From the NCBI RefSeq assembly GCF_047973035.1, contig NZ_JBKEBF010000011.1, positions 1-64,000 on the forward strand: a stretch of DNA of 64,000 nucleotides, given 5' to 3'. Source of the stretch: Oleidesulfovibrio sp047973035. Its GTDB lineage: Bacteria; Desulfobacterota; Desulfovibrionia; Desulfovibrionales; Desulfovibrionaceae. Position numbers and translations under genes: made by a program. The notes beneath the pieces were generated by a model. It was not told where the DNA came from. It searched no databases and worked only from the letters and a program-made list of their open reading frames with translations. Below, piece by piece: positions 8,400-17,811 of the stretch. Within the stretch, counting starts at the first letter, position 1, and each line of letters begins with the position of its first letter.

Positions 8400-9059
8400 A
8401 TGAACATCGCTTTGCTGTTTGACATGGACGGAGTTATTTTCGACTCCGAGCCCGTGCATGAAATGATTTTCAGAAACTTTGCCAGAAAGTTGGGATTTTC
8501 TGTATCTGCTGAAGAATACCGTCAGCTCATCGGCACTTCCAGCGTCAGCCAGTGGCGCAAGATGAAAGAGCAGTTCAACCTGCAAGGGACTGCGCAGGAA
8601 CTTTCTGACGCCAAGATGGCGCACTATAAAGAATACCTTCGCACAACATCAGGCCTGCAGCCGATGTCCGGCCTGCAGAGGCTGCTTGATGAGCTAAGGG
8701 CAAACGACATACCCTTTGCGCTGGCATCGTCTAACACCACAGACATTGTCAGCGCCACACTTTGCGCAATCGGAATGGACCATATGTTTTCGACACGAGT
8801 CGGCGGCAATGACGTTACTCACGCAAAGCCTGCGCCTGATATCTTTCTGCTGGCAGCAGGCAAACTGGGGGTTCCGGCTCAGCGATGCGTGGTCGTTGAA
8901 GACTCGACCAACGGCATACTGGCCGCAACCAGAGCGGGAATGAAATCCATCGGTTTCGACAACCCGAACTCTCCGGGGCAGAATCTTTCCGGCGCTGACC
9001 TGCGTATCAGTTCACTGACTCATCTTACCCTTGCAACAGTCCGGCAGTTATTTCATTAG
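8400..9059 (+). CDS. HAD superfamily hydrolase (beta-phosphoglucomutase/phosphatase-like)
   Basis: A 219-residue HAD protein of subfamily I with an alpha-helical cap. Motif I is FDMDGVIFDSEP with the nucleophile Asp and acid Asp, motif II is ALASSN, motif III is the Lys in HAKPAPDIF, motif IV is VVEDSTNG. The overall pattern is that of beta-phosphoglucomutase, phosphoglycolate phosphatase and related phosphatases. It lies 21 bases after the ATPase gene, so it is probably the last gene of the importer operon and may act on the imported compound or on a phosphorylated derivative; that role is inferred from position. Confidence 0.85.
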   Translation: MNIALLFDMDGVIFDSEPVHEMIFRNFARKLGFSVSAEEYRQLIGTSSVSQWRKMKEQFNLQGTAQELSDAKMAHYKEYLRTTSGLQPMSGLQRLLDELRANDIPFALASSNTTDIVSATLCAIGMDHMFSTRVGGNDVTHAKPAPDIFLLAAGKLGVPAQRCVVVEDSTNGILAATRAGMKSIGFDNPNSPGQNLSGADLRISSLTHLTLATVRQLFH

Positions 9060-9218
9060 GCCGCCTTACCGCCTGTGCACCAACACTTCACAATACTTCT
9101 GAAGCGGCCCGAGGCCTATTCCAGAGACTGACAATACGACCTTATACGCTTGCGCTAGCTTCATCCGCCCCGTATATAACCAGACGGAGCAGGCTTTGCT
9201 GTTGCCGCAGGAGAAATA

Positions 9219-9809
9219 ATGAACGTACGTCATATTATGTTAATTCTGGCTCTGGGAGCCTCTTTATTGCTGGCAGGCTGCTTCGGCGGTCCGGAAGAGC
9301 ATGAGCTTGCACCGTTCAACCCTATGGGCATAAGCGGAAAGCATGATCCTCAGGCTGAAAAATGGTTTGCAATGGCTCATGTACTCTGGAAAGACAACAC
9401 ATGCACCGACCCTGACAAAGCCATAGAATATTTAGACAAGGCCCTTAAAATTGAGCCGGACTATACACAGGCTCTGTTACGACGCGGGCTGGCATACAGC
9501 GAACAGCAGCGATGGGAACCGGCCTTTGCCGACATGTCCCGCGCAGTGCGTCTGGCACCCTCGGCGGAGACATACACATGGCGCGGCCTTGTTATGTTGC
9601 GTATGGGCAATGCCCTTGGCGCCATCAAAGACACTACCCGCGCCATACAGTATGACAGCGCTTATAATCAGGCATGGAACATTCGCGGCGGAGCAAAACT
9701 TGTTACCGGTGATGCTGCCGGCGCCTGCGAAGACTTTACCAATGGTTGTTCTACAGGAGATTGCACAGGACTGGAATCTGCACAACGCGAAAACATCTGC
9801 CCCAAATAG
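9219..9809 (+). CDS. TPR-repeat lipoprotein
   Basis: A 196-residue lipoprotein. The N-terminal signal ends in the lipobox LLAGC, so Cys21 would be lipidated. From about residue 48 there are three to four tetratricopeptide repeats, for example DKAIEYLDKALKIEPDYTQALLRRG and AFADMSRAVRLAPS. The C-terminal end is Cys-rich (ACEDFTNGCSTGDC). TPR lipoproteins usually act as protein-protein scaffolds in the envelope; the partner here is unknown. GGAGAAATA precedes the ATG. It stands alone after the importer operon. Confidence 0.82.
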   Translation: MNVRHIMLILALGASLLLAGCFGGPEEHELAPFNPMGISGKHDPQAEKWFAMAHVLWKDNTCTDPDKAIEYLDKALKIEPDYTQALLRRGLAYSEQQRWEPAFADMSRAVRLAPSAETYTWRGLVMLRMGNALGAIKDTTRAIQYDSAYNQAWNIRGGAKLVTGDAAGACEDFTNGCSTGDCTGLESAQRENICPK

Positions 9810-9974
9810 TGCACACAGTAGAATAAAGCCCAATATGTCACGCTAAACATAATATTTTTCTGATGCTGCAGACCGAGTGCGTCAAGGCAATAGCCTTTTC
9901 TAAAGTAGATAAAGCTTCTTGAGCAGACGCCTGCAACATGTTATAGTTTCCGAAAAGATACTGTATCTGTAATC

Positions 9975-10070
9975 CTGAGGGGGGAACGCGGATACGATCA
10001 GGCAAACGAGACAAGCCTCTCGACTGTCATGGGGACGGGGAACGGGTAGCTGCTTGTCCAATGTGGGGGA
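9975..10070 (+). promoter_or_regulatory. G-rich, possibly structured leader of the GGDEF gene
   Basis: The segment between the lipoprotein gene and the GGDEF gene has three G-runs (near 9979, 10031 and 10065), a CGAGA/TCTCG hairpin around CAAGCC (10007-10022), and the blocks GGCAAAC (10001-10007) and GGTAGC (10045-10050). Those two blocks in that order recall the c-di-GMP-I (GEMM) riboswitch, but the GAAA tetraloop hairpin and the GCAAAGCC block are missing, so this is only a suggestion. Confidence 0.2.
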
Positions 10071-10088
10071 CGTATAAACAAGTCTACT

Positions 10089-12431
10089 GTGCAGCCCGGC
10101 ACAAACAAACGAATCGCGTTTGTTTGTCTGGCCGTGTTGCTTGTCTCTGTTACCGCATCTTGGGGGACAGCGTTTCTGTTACGCCTCGCCAGTGTTCCCG
10201 AAGGCGGAGTTGCCTTTGCCCTGTTGCCGCCGCTGTCGGCAGGGGTGACGGCTTCGTTATGCGGTTTTACCGCCTGGCTGAAATGCCGGAATACATGGGC
10301 AAACCAGCAACGGGATCATGCCCGCATTTCTGCCCGCCTTGCCGCTCTGGAAGAAAATCATCACCACTTACGCCGCCAATATGCAGAAGCAGAACGGGAA
10401 CGTTCTTCGTTACGCAAGCAAGCCGCAAGCGCCATTTCCGACATAGCCTCCCGACGGGGCGAAGCCAAATTTCAGGCCACATTTCATGCCACGCCAGACC
10501 CTATTCTTGTTATCAGCCTGCATACTGGTCTGGTACTGGATGTAAACGAAAGTCTTCAGCGCCTTCTTGGCAGAGACTGGAACCACATCATCGGCGAATC
10601 TCTTGATAATCTTCTGGAATGGCAAGAGGATGCCCGCAACACATTTGAGCTGATGCTGGAGCGAGAAGGCAGCGTAAGCAACCTTCCGGCAATCATGCGT
10701 GACGGCAAGGGCGTGCCTCGCCATGTGCTTATTTCCGCCCGTCACGTACAGCTTGAAGGCTTTTCCTGTGCCATCGCCATTGCGCGCGACATCAGCACCC
10801 TGCACCGCCTGCAGGAAGAACTGGCCGGAAAAACGTCACTGCTGGAGAATGTGCTTTCTCACATTCCTTACTATGTTTTTTGGAAAGACAAAGAAAACAG
10901 ACACCTTGGTGCAAACGACCTGTATGCGCGCAATATCTTCAGCACTTCTGTTGCTGATATTATCGGAAAAACAAGTTCCGAATCAGGCAACGGAAATGCG
11001 CTGGGCGAACCGGCAGCTGAAGAAAACGCGCAGGTACTCAGCACCGGCAGACCCATCATCAACGCAGAGCGTCTCATCACATTACATGACGGACGCAGCA
11101 TTATCGGGCTTGTCAGCAAAGTCCCCCTGCTGGACCGGAAAGGGCTGCCGCAGGGAGTACTGGGCATTGTTGCGGACATCACAAACCTGCGTGCATATGA
11201 GCGCCAGCTGCGCACCTTGCTGGACGGCCTGCCGGACATGGCATGGATTAAAGACGCAAACAGCGTTTATCTGGCTGTGAACCAGGCTTTCGCTAACTTT
11301 GTAGGACGCGATTCACTCGATATTCCCGGCCTTACCGATGAGGACATGTGGCCTTCTTACGCAGCCGCATCTGCGCGGGAAAGCGATGAGAAAGCCATTA
11401 ATAATCTCGCGGACCAACGCTACGATCAGCTTATGTTCAATGCCGAAGGTAAAATGATGTGGACTGATATCATCAAACGGCCGATCATTGAGCATGACGA
11501 ATCTGGCAACCCCATGGCCATCGGCACTGTAGGTATTGCCCGTGACATTTCTCAACGCCGTGCGCAGGAAGACCGCATCCGGATGCTGTCTGAGGCGCTG
11601 GAACAAAGTTCAGTCGCCGTAGCTGTAACAGACGCAGCTGGTATTACCGTACACCTGAACCCGCGGTATGAAGAAATTACCGGCTACTCGCCTGAAGAGC
11701 TTATCGGCAGGCCCCTGCCGCTGCTTTCCGATCCCGAAGAGTCTTCTTATATATGGGCAGCGCTGGAACAGGGAGAGCGCTGGCGTCAGGAAACGCAGAC
11801 ACCACGAAAAGACGGGCACACACGATGGCTTTCCGTGTCGGTAGCACCCGTACGTGACAACGCGGGGCAAACCAGCAACATTGTGCTTGTTCTGGAAGAT
11901 ATCACCGAGCAGAAACGTAATGAAGACCATATCCGTCACCTGGCCATGCACGACGGGCTGACAGGGTTACCTAACCGTCGTCTGTTCATGGACAGGTTAC
12001 GTTATGCCGTTGCATTAAATAAACGCAACGGGTTGCGTTTTGCAGTACTCTTTATCGACCTGAATGATTTTAAAGACATCAATGATTCTATGGGCCATGA
12101 AGCGGGCGATCAGGTATTGTGTGTAGTGGCTGAACGCCTGCAACAAAGCCTGCGCGAGGTAGACACGTGTGCCCGCATAGGCGGGGATGAATTTGTCGTG
12201 CTGCTGCACAACATAAAAAGCGCCGATGATCTTTCAAATGCATCAGAAAGAGTGGCTAAAGCCATCACAACCCCGATCGATATCAATGGGGTTAAACGTG
12301 TCGTTTCCGGCTCCATCGGCATTGCGGTATGCCCCGACGACGCCACGGACGTGGACCAGATTATCAACCACGCCGACCACGCCATGTACCGTTGCAAACG
12401 GAACCGCAAATACGACAAGGCGAAAAGCTAG
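10089..12431 (+). CDS. Membrane PAS-sensor diguanylate cyclase (GGDEF)
   Basis: A 780-residue sensor. Two N-terminal membrane segments (about 8-30 and 40-62) are followed by a short coiled coil (ARLAALEENHHHLRRQYAEAERERSSLRKQ, roughly 80-112), four PAS-type modules (about 125-235, 250-370, 375-490 and 505-615) and a GGDEF domain. The active-site motif GGDEF is intact at 698-702, and RxxD (REVD, 689-692) five residues before it is the standard inhibitory c-di-GMP site. It should make c-di-GMP in response to signals read by the PAS modules, with product feedback. There is no EAL domain. The start is a GTG without a clear ribosome binding site. Confidence 0.9.
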   Translation: MQPGTNKRIAFVCLAVLLVSVTASWGTAFLLRLASVPEGGVAFALLPPLSAGVTASLCGFTAWLKCRNTWANQQRDHARISARLAALEENHHHLRRQYAEAERERSSLRKQAASAISDIASRRGEAKFQATFHATPDPILVISLHTGLVLDVNESLQRLLGRDWNHIIGESLDNLLEWQEDARNTFELMLEREGSVSNLPAIMRDGKGVPRHVLISARHVQLEGFSCAIAIARDISTLHRLQEELAGKTSLLENVLSHIPYYVFWKDKENRHLGANDLYARNIFSTSVADIIGKTSSESGNGNALGEPAAEENAQVLSTGRPIINAERLITLHDGRSIIGLVSKVPLLDRKGLPQGVLGIVADITNLRAYERQLRTLLDGLPDMAWIKDANSVYLAVNQAFANFVGRDSLDIPGLTDEDMWPSYAAASARESDEKAINNLADQRYDQLMFNAEGKMMWTDIIKRPIIEHDESGNPMAIGTVGIARDISQRRAQEDRIRMLSEALEQSSVAVAVTDAAGITVHLNPRYEEITGYSPEELIGRPLPLLSDPEESSYIWAALEQGERWRQETQTPRKDGHTRWLSVSVAPVRDNAGQTSNIVLVLEDITEQKRNEDHIRHLAMHDGLTGLPNRRLFMDRLRYAVALNKRNGLRFAVLFIDLNDFKDINDSMGHEAGDQVLCVVAERLQQSLREVDTCARIGGDEFVVLLHNIKSADDLSNASERVAKAITTPIDINGVKRVVSGSIGIAVCPDDATDVDQIINHADHAMYRCKRNRKYDKAKS

Positions 12432-12501
12432 CCCCTGTAGATCTCCCGTCTCAATCGTCGCAGCTCCCCTGCCAACATTCTGTACGGCCTGCACTCTGCA
12501 T

Positions 12502-12527
12502 AAAAAAAGCCTGCAACAAACAGGCTT
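12502..12527 (-). terminator. Intrinsic terminator of the ercA-kinase operon
   Basis: AAGCCTG (12507-12513) and CAGGCTT (12521-12527) form the stem; read on the minus strand it is followed by seven T. It lies just after the stop codon of the histidine kinase. Confidence 0.75.
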
Positions 12528-12558
12528 ACAAAAACAAATTCAAAATGATGTTGCCGGC

Positions 12559-14724
12559 TCAATGAATCACGTCGTTATCGTTAAGCGGGAGCCCGACAGT
12601 GAAACGGGAGCCTCTTCCGGGTGCCGAATCAAGAACCATTGACCCTTTGTGGTTACGTGTAATGATAAAATAAGAAACCGACAGCCCGAGGCCGGTTCCG
12701 ACTCCCGGGGGCTTGGTTGTAAAGAAGGGCTCGAACACTCTTTTCTGCACATCTTCGCTCATTCCGGGACCATTATCTTGTATCTCAACATAGACATACC
12801 GGTCATCACGCCGTGTGCGGATAGTAATAACAGGCTTATGACAAATCATCTTACGGGAGCCGTCCGGCAGAACTCCTTCCGGCCCTGTGGCAAAAAACGC
12901 CTGTGCTGCGTTGCGCAACAAATTTAACAAAACCTGTTCAACTTCCGTCTTATTACAGGTTATCAGCGGCACGGACTGATATTCCTTAACGATCTTGATG
13001 CTTTTAAAATCGTAACTTTTTTTCAGATCATAGTCGGTCTCTGCCAGAACAAGGGTGTCTTCCAGCATATCTTCTACACTGCATGAGGAATGCGACATGT
13101 CCGACTTTCTTGAGAACGTCAGCATATTACTGACGATACCTGCAGCGCGTAATGATGCCTCACGCATTCCGCTGAACATACGATAAATTTTTCTTTCGCG
13201 CAGGTATGTGGTCATTGCCCCCATATCAAGCCCGCAGGACTTTGCGTATTCCAGATTTTTAGCATTGTCAGGGTCAAGCCTGCGGACAACATTCTGCAGC
13301 CCCTGCATGATTGCGCCGAGGGGGTTATTTATCTCATGAGCCATACCCGCAGCTAATCCACCCACAGAAAGCATTTTTTCAGCCTGAACCATGGTCTGTT
13401 CCATCAGAACACGTTCAGATACATCATCGATACGGATAACCGCACCTTCGTGCCCTTCCGAGCCCAACGGATAGACAATAAGGTCTTCATATACGATTCT
13501 GCCGCTCTTCTCAGCCCTCGCCACTTTGGACTCAACAAGGGGACGCCGCTCGGCGATGCTTACCCGCACCAGTTCAGCCAGAGACGGATAATTGCCAAGT
13601 GCCTCTAAGATGTGCAGCCCTTTTGCCCGCTCGGCAGTTATGCCAGTAACCCGCTCTGCCTCTTTATTCCACTGAACTATACACCCGTCCGCCTCAACAG
13701 CAACCAGCACTGAAGGCATAGAATCAACAACATTAGTCAGCAGATCGCGTAACCTTCGCGATTCACTTTCAGCTTCCAGCAAAGCAGTTATATCTCTGGC
13801 TTCCACTACAACATGAATAATCTCACCATCAGAATCGCGGACAGGTTTGAATGAGCAATCGTATGTTCCGTCAGGAGTATGGTACAGGCGGCGGACAGTT
13901 GCCCCTACGGCTGCGCTGTTGACATCCTGCTTCAGGCTGCTCTTCAACTCATCGGTAATCAGCCACGGGGCATCCCAGACATATTGGCCTTGTAACGATT
14001 GTAACGTAACAGAAAAATCATCCAGCACACTCCTGTTCACCCGCTGAACTCTGCCATCCGGCTGCAGCAGAACAACATGTTGCATGGACTGCTCAAACAC
14101 AACACGGAAGCGTTCTTCACTTTCTCTCAGGTGCTGCTCAGCCTTTTCTCTGGCTGTCACATCCCGAATAAGCATAATAACGTGCGGGGGCTGCCCTGTT
14201 GCGGGCATAGGAGAAACAGAAGCTTCCAGAATCCGTTCGCCACCGCCATGTACGGCAACAGTCAGAGTCAGTCTTTTGCTGCAGGACGCACCTGCGCATC
14301 CCTGCATAATATCGACAACACGTTTATCAAGAAAGCTCAAAGGATCAACAGGTTGTTTGCAAGCTGTATCCAGCCCTAACACTTCTTTGGCAGCTTTATT
14401 CAGATAGTCAATTTGATGTGGCGGCCCGACACGCATAAGAAGGATCGCATCGCTTGCGCTGTCAACCATATGTTGAAACACTTCCAGATCAGTTATTTTT
14501 CTACGCAGCTGCGGGTAGTAGCTTTTGCGAAAAGATTTTTCGCCCAGACCGATCAAACTGCCCACAAGTTTCTGATACGTGTCCTCGGATTCCAGAGCCG
14601 AAGGAGTTTCTGTTTTGACGCAATTTTCCTCAAACGCGGAAGAACACTCTCTAACGGCATCTTGCGTAGCAGGCCCCGAAGCGGAAACCTCGTCTAACCG
14701 ATCTGTCTTTTTTTTCTGCACCAT
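12559..14724 (-). CDS. Soluble PAS histidine kinase (ErcS-like), paired with ErcA-type dehydrogenase
   Basis: A 721-residue cytosolic histidine kinase with no membrane segment. Three PAS modules occupy roughly 80-195, 205-315 and 325-440. The kinase core follows: H-box AAGMAHEINNPLGAI with the phospho-accepting His, N-box NLLRNAAQA, G1 DNGPGM, F-box FEPFFTTK and G2 GTGLGLSVS. No receiver domain is attached and no response regulator is adjacent. It starts 22 bases after the ErcA-like gene, so both form an operon. In Pseudomonas, ErcA and PAS kinases of the ErcS type belong together to the regulatory chain for alcohol oxidation; a similar redox or alcohol-sensing role is inferred here. Confidence 0.88.
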   Translation of the reverse strand: MVQKKKTDRLDEVSASGPATQDAVRECSSAFEENCVKTETPSALESEDTYQKLVGSLIGLGEKSFRKSYYPQLRRKITDLEVFQHMVDSASDAILLMRVGPPHQIDYLNKAAKEVLGLDTACKQPVDPLSFLDKRVVDIMQGCAGASCSKRLTLTVAVHGGGERILEASVSPMPATGQPPHVIMLIRDVTAREKAEQHLRESEERFRVVFEQSMQHVVLLQPDGRVQRVNRSVLDDFSVTLQSLQGQYVWDAPWLITDELKSSLKQDVNSAAVGATVRRLYHTPDGTYDCSFKPVRDSDGEIIHVVVEARDITALLEAESESRRLRDLLTNVVDSMPSVLVAVEADGCIVQWNKEAERVTGITAERAKGLHILEALGNYPSLAELVRVSIAERRPLVESKVARAEKSGRIVYEDLIVYPLGSEGHEGAVIRIDDVSERVLMEQTMVQAEKMLSVGGLAAGMAHEINNPLGAIMQGLQNVVRRLDPDNAKNLEYAKSCGLDMGAMTTYLRERKIYRMFSGMREASLRAAGIVSNMLTFSRKSDMSHSSCSVEDMLEDTLVLAETDYDLKKSYDFKSIKIVKEYQSVPLITCNKTEVEQVLLNLLRNAAQAFFATGPEGVLPDGSRKMICHKPVITIRTRRDDRYVYVEIQDNGPGMSEDVQKRVFEPFFTTKPPGVGTGLGLSVSYFIITRNHKGSMVLDSAPGRGSRFTVGLPLNDNDVIH

Positions 14725-14746
14725 TTTATAAAAACCTTACCGGCTG

Positions 14747-15913
14747 CTAAAAAGCCTCTTCGTACAAAAGCTCTACTTCCGCCTGTGTATACCGACGCGG
14801 ATTCGTCAACATACAGGCATCACGCATCGCGTTATAGGCAAGTGATGGAATAGCATCACGGGTTCCGCCAAGTTCGCTCAACATGCCGGTGATGCCTGCT
14901 TTGTGCCGTAATTCCATCAAATGGTCATACAACGCATCCCCCAGATAATCTGATGAAGTTGCCTTGACAGACACACCCAGTTCACGAGCGATATCGGCAC
15001 AGCGCTGAGGCACGGCCTGACAATTGGCACGAACCACAGGCGGCATAAGTATGGCATTACATTCGCCATGAGGAAGGTTCAGCAAACCTCCCAGCCCGTG
15101 GGCCATCGCATGAACCGCCCCCAGAATGGCGTTGGAAAAAGCGAATCCGGCATACATTGATGCCAGCATCATGTTTTCCCGGCCATGTGCATTCTCTCCA
15201 TCATCAATAACATCCAGCAGATTTTCACTGATAAGTCTGATGGCCCGTAATGCGAAAAGGTCTGTCATTGGAGAACTGACGGTTGAAGAATAGGCTTCTA
15301 CAGCATGGCACAAAGCATCCAGCCCCGTAGAAGCTGTAAGCCTTTGTGGCATACTGTGCGTGGTCGCAGGATCAATGAGGGCAAGATCGGGAATAGTAGA
15401 CTTGCTGACAATCGAAATTTTCACCTTGCGCTGCACATCATTTATGATGGCAAACTGCGAAACATCAGCACTTGTGCCTGCAGTTGTGGGGATGCAGATA
15501 AGCGGCGGGGCAGGCACGTCAACTTTATCGACACCTTCAAATTCGAGTATATCTTTGCCTCCGGCAGCCATCAGCCCTATTCCCTTGGCACAATCCATGG
15601 GGCTGCCTCCCCCGACAGCAACTATACCGTCACAAGCCGCCTTCAGGTAGATGTTTACGCCATTGCGAACCTCATAATCTCTGGGATTAGGCGAAACCGC
15701 ATCAAAAACAGTTGTCTTGATTCCATGCCCGCCCAGAGCATCAAGCACACTATCCGCCCAGCCTGATGCGACAACGCCTGCATCTGTAACAACAAGACAA
15801 TGGGTCAAATTAAAATTCTCTGCATACTGACCAACCAGCCGCAGCGCTCCCACTCCGAACACTACCTCCGGTACAATCAGCTTGCGCAGATCATACAACG
15901 ATTTCTCTGACAT
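14747..15913 (-). CDS. ercA: ErcA-like iron-containing alcohol dehydrogenase family protein
   Basis: A 388-residue protein of the iron-dependent (group III) alcohol dehydrogenase family. The nucleotide loop is VAVGGGSPMDCAKGIG and the metal ligands are present as Asp and His in STGLDALCHAVEAY and two His in AMAHGLGGLLNLPHGECNAI. Blocks such as LRKLIVPEVVFGVGAL, DILEFEGVDKV and IPTTAGTSADVSQFAIIND match the ErcA subgroup, which in Pseudomonas is a regulatory rather than a bulk catabolic dehydrogenase. The operon with a PAS histidine kinase just downstream supports the ErcA assignment. Whether it has enzyme activity cannot be told from sequence. It is the first gene of a two-gene operon. Confidence 0.8.
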   Translation of the reverse strand: MSEKSLYDLRKLIVPEVVFGVGALRLVGQYAENFNLTHCLVVTDAGVVASGWADSVLDALGGHGIKTTVFDAVSPNPRDYEVRNGVNIYLKAACDGIVAVGGGSPMDCAKGIGLMAAGGKDILEFEGVDKVDVPAPPLICIPTTAGTSADVSQFAIINDVQRKVKISIVSKSTIPDLALIDPATTHSMPQRLTASTGLDALCHAVEAYSSTVSSPMTDLFALRAIRLISENLLDVIDDGENAHGRENMMLASMYAGFAFSNAILGAVHAMAHGLGGLLNLPHGECNAILMPPVVRANCQAVPQRCADIARELGVSVKATSSDYLGDALYDHLMELRHKAGITGMLSELGGTRDAIPSLAYNAMRDACMLTNPRRYTQAEVELLYEEAF

Positions 15914-16192
15914 GCACCCACCTGTGTTTACAGTTTCATCACAAGCCTGACATATACGTTTTACTATCGCTAGTTTCTAAATAAAAAACAAGTATGCCAA
16001 ATATGTTGTCTGCTCAGCAGCAAACAAGAAAACTTTTTGCAGTCCGCAGGGGGCTCAGGCTCAAAACAAAAATCTGCCGAAGCTGTATACAGATGAGGGC
16101 AGAGTATTTATACTCCCCCCTTCAAAAGAGTCTGCAGTTTCCGTGAATTACCTATTCAATGGCATCCCGCAAGTAATAAAAAAACATAACGC

Positions 16193-17122
16193 ATGAAACG
16201 TTTCTTTACTAAAATATCTCCCCCTATTCCTCTGTCGGGTACTCCTGAAGCCCTGTGCCGGGCCAAGTCTGCCTTTTTTACAATACTTCTTATATGGATT
16301 ATACTTTGCTGCAACGCTACGGGAAAAGCGTATGCACAAGAGCTCTCTGCCGGAATGACAGACAGGGACAGCACAATTGTCCGGCCCGCAGACGGCCGTA
16401 CGTATTTCGGCATTCCCCCTGTTACTGTCGAAAATGGGCAACCTGCCCTGACTATTCTTGTGGGCAACTACGCACCTTACATATTCAGAGACAAGAGCGG
16501 AAACTGGTCCGGTAAAGAGTTTGACCTGATTGCTGCCGTTGCAACGCAAGCGGGCGTCCGCCTGCGGCCACTGGAGCAAACACATTGGAGACGCAATCTA
16601 CGCCATGCGGCTAAAGGAGAAATCGCACTGATTCCTTCTGTAACCGCGACCCCCAAAAATCAACACCGGTACAGCTTGCTGTTTAAGACCATCTCGATGG
16701 GGGTCAGCCTTATCGTAGATGAACGAAATAAAGCTTTTGCGCCAACTAAAGCGACCGAGCTGATCACACAGGGCAAAACATGGGGCTTTCAGGAAGGTGT
16801 ATACTACTCTGCAGAATTTCATAATCTTATTCAGACTTCCGCCCCATTTGCCAGCCACTTCGAGCCGGTTGCCGGTTTCGGCCTGAACAAAAAGAAACTG
16901 CTTGGAAAACGCATCAGCGGCTATCTTGACCTTGAGTACCGTTGCAGCACGCCGCCAAACCTCTATCGTATTCCGCTACCCTTTTTTGACAAAACAGGCT
17001 GGTTCCTTGCCGCTTCAGATTCTGTTCCTGCAGAAATTAAGGATAGACTTTTTAATGCCGCAGCCCTGCTGGAGTCTGCAGGAACTTTAGACTCCATCAG
17101 GTCAAAAAATTACTGTAACTAA
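16193..17122 (+). CDS. Family 3 extracellular solute-binding protein
   Basis: A 309-residue protein with a hydrophobic segment at about 27-45 ending before AYAQE, consistent with a signal peptide with a long N-region. From about residue 84 it has the SBP_bac_3 fold pattern: LTILVGNYAPYIFRDKSGNWSGKEFDLIAAVATQAGV, then the second-lobe blocks. No permease or ATPase is adjacent, so it may be an orphan binding protein or a detached sensory partner. A shorter start cannot be excluded because the N-region is long. A terminator follows at 17136-17162. Confidence 0.75.
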   Translation: MKRFFTKISPPIPLSGTPEALCRAKSAFFTILLIWIILCCNATGKAYAQELSAGMTDRDSTIVRPADGRTYFGIPPVTVENGQPALTILVGNYAPYIFRDKSGNWSGKEFDLIAAVATQAGVRLRPLEQTHWRRNLRHAAKGEIALIPSVTATPKNQHRYSLLFKTISMGVSLIVDERNKAFAPTKATELITQGKTWGFQEGVYYSAEFHNLIQTSAPFASHFEPVAGFGLNKKKLLGKRISGYLDLEYRCSTPPNLYRIPLPFFDKTGWFLAASDSVPAEIKDRLFNAAALLESAGTLDSIRSKNYCN

Positions 17123-17135
17123 AAATGCTACCTAC

Positions 17136-17162
17136 AAGTACAGCTCTGCTGGTACTTTTTTT
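17136..17162 (+). terminator. Intrinsic terminator
   Basis: AAGTACAGC and GCTGGTACTT form a stem with one bulge and a three-base loop, followed by T7. It ends the solute-binding protein gene. The rest of 17163-17442 has no recognisable signal. Confidence 0.7.
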
Positions 17163-17442
17163 CATTAACAAACCAGCAATCTACACAGCTCACTTTTAGT
17201 GCATTGGCCGTACTGCAATATCATCCTACTAATTAATACGGCAACATTCCTTGTTTATAGTACATTTACCTGTTCACGTTATTATGAGTACTGTAACACA
17301 ATATCGTGTTACGTTTTAACGCTTGCCTGACGTACATTATTGTGGCAAATCCCCCTCTTCACCTTAAAGGGGCTCGCCCAACACATCAGGCTTCCAACCT
17401 TATTCCGGCGCAAGAACAAGCCGGAAAGCTCACTCCATAAAC

Positions 17443-17673
17443 ATGTCCAATTTTTATTTCTATATCAAGCAGCTGCCTATAGCTATGGCTGCGGTCATTC
17501 TGGCATTTGCCGCTTTTCTGATGGCTCACTCAAAAACTGCCGTTCATCCTCTTCCTGCAGAGTCAGCACATTCAGCTATAATTTCAAGGCCACCAAGCTA
17601 CGTTCTACCATCTGCTTCACAACAAATTGCCTCTGAACTCCGGCAGCCTCTCATAATTAATGCCCGCCAATAG
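17443..17673 (+). CDS. Possible small membrane-anchored protein (76 aa)
   Basis: A 76-residue open frame with one membrane segment at about residues 10-28 (LPIAMAAVILAFAAFLMAH) and a Pro/Ser-rich tail. The only purine-rich stretch (GGAAAG) lies about 15 bases before the ATG, which is too far, and no family is recognised, so this may be spurious. Confidence 0.3.
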   Translation: MSNFYFYIKQLPIAMAAVILAFAAFLMAHSKTAVHPLPAESAHSAIISRPPSYVLPSASQQIASELRQPLIINARQ

Positions 17674-17811
17674 GCAGGTCCAATTTCAGGGTAGCAGACA
17701 CACTACTGACTCCTGTGTATCTACTGAGCAAGGTCTGACCATCACCAAGCCGGAAGATCAGAAGCTGTCTGCCGGCTTTCAGTAATTACCTCTGAAAGTG
17801 AAGCACATACT

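Noticed and set aside
16193..17122. Membrane-bound sensor reading of the solute-binding protein
   Set aside because: Only one hydrophobic segment at the N-terminus, followed by a signal-peptidase-like site; no kinase or GGDEF domain is attached.
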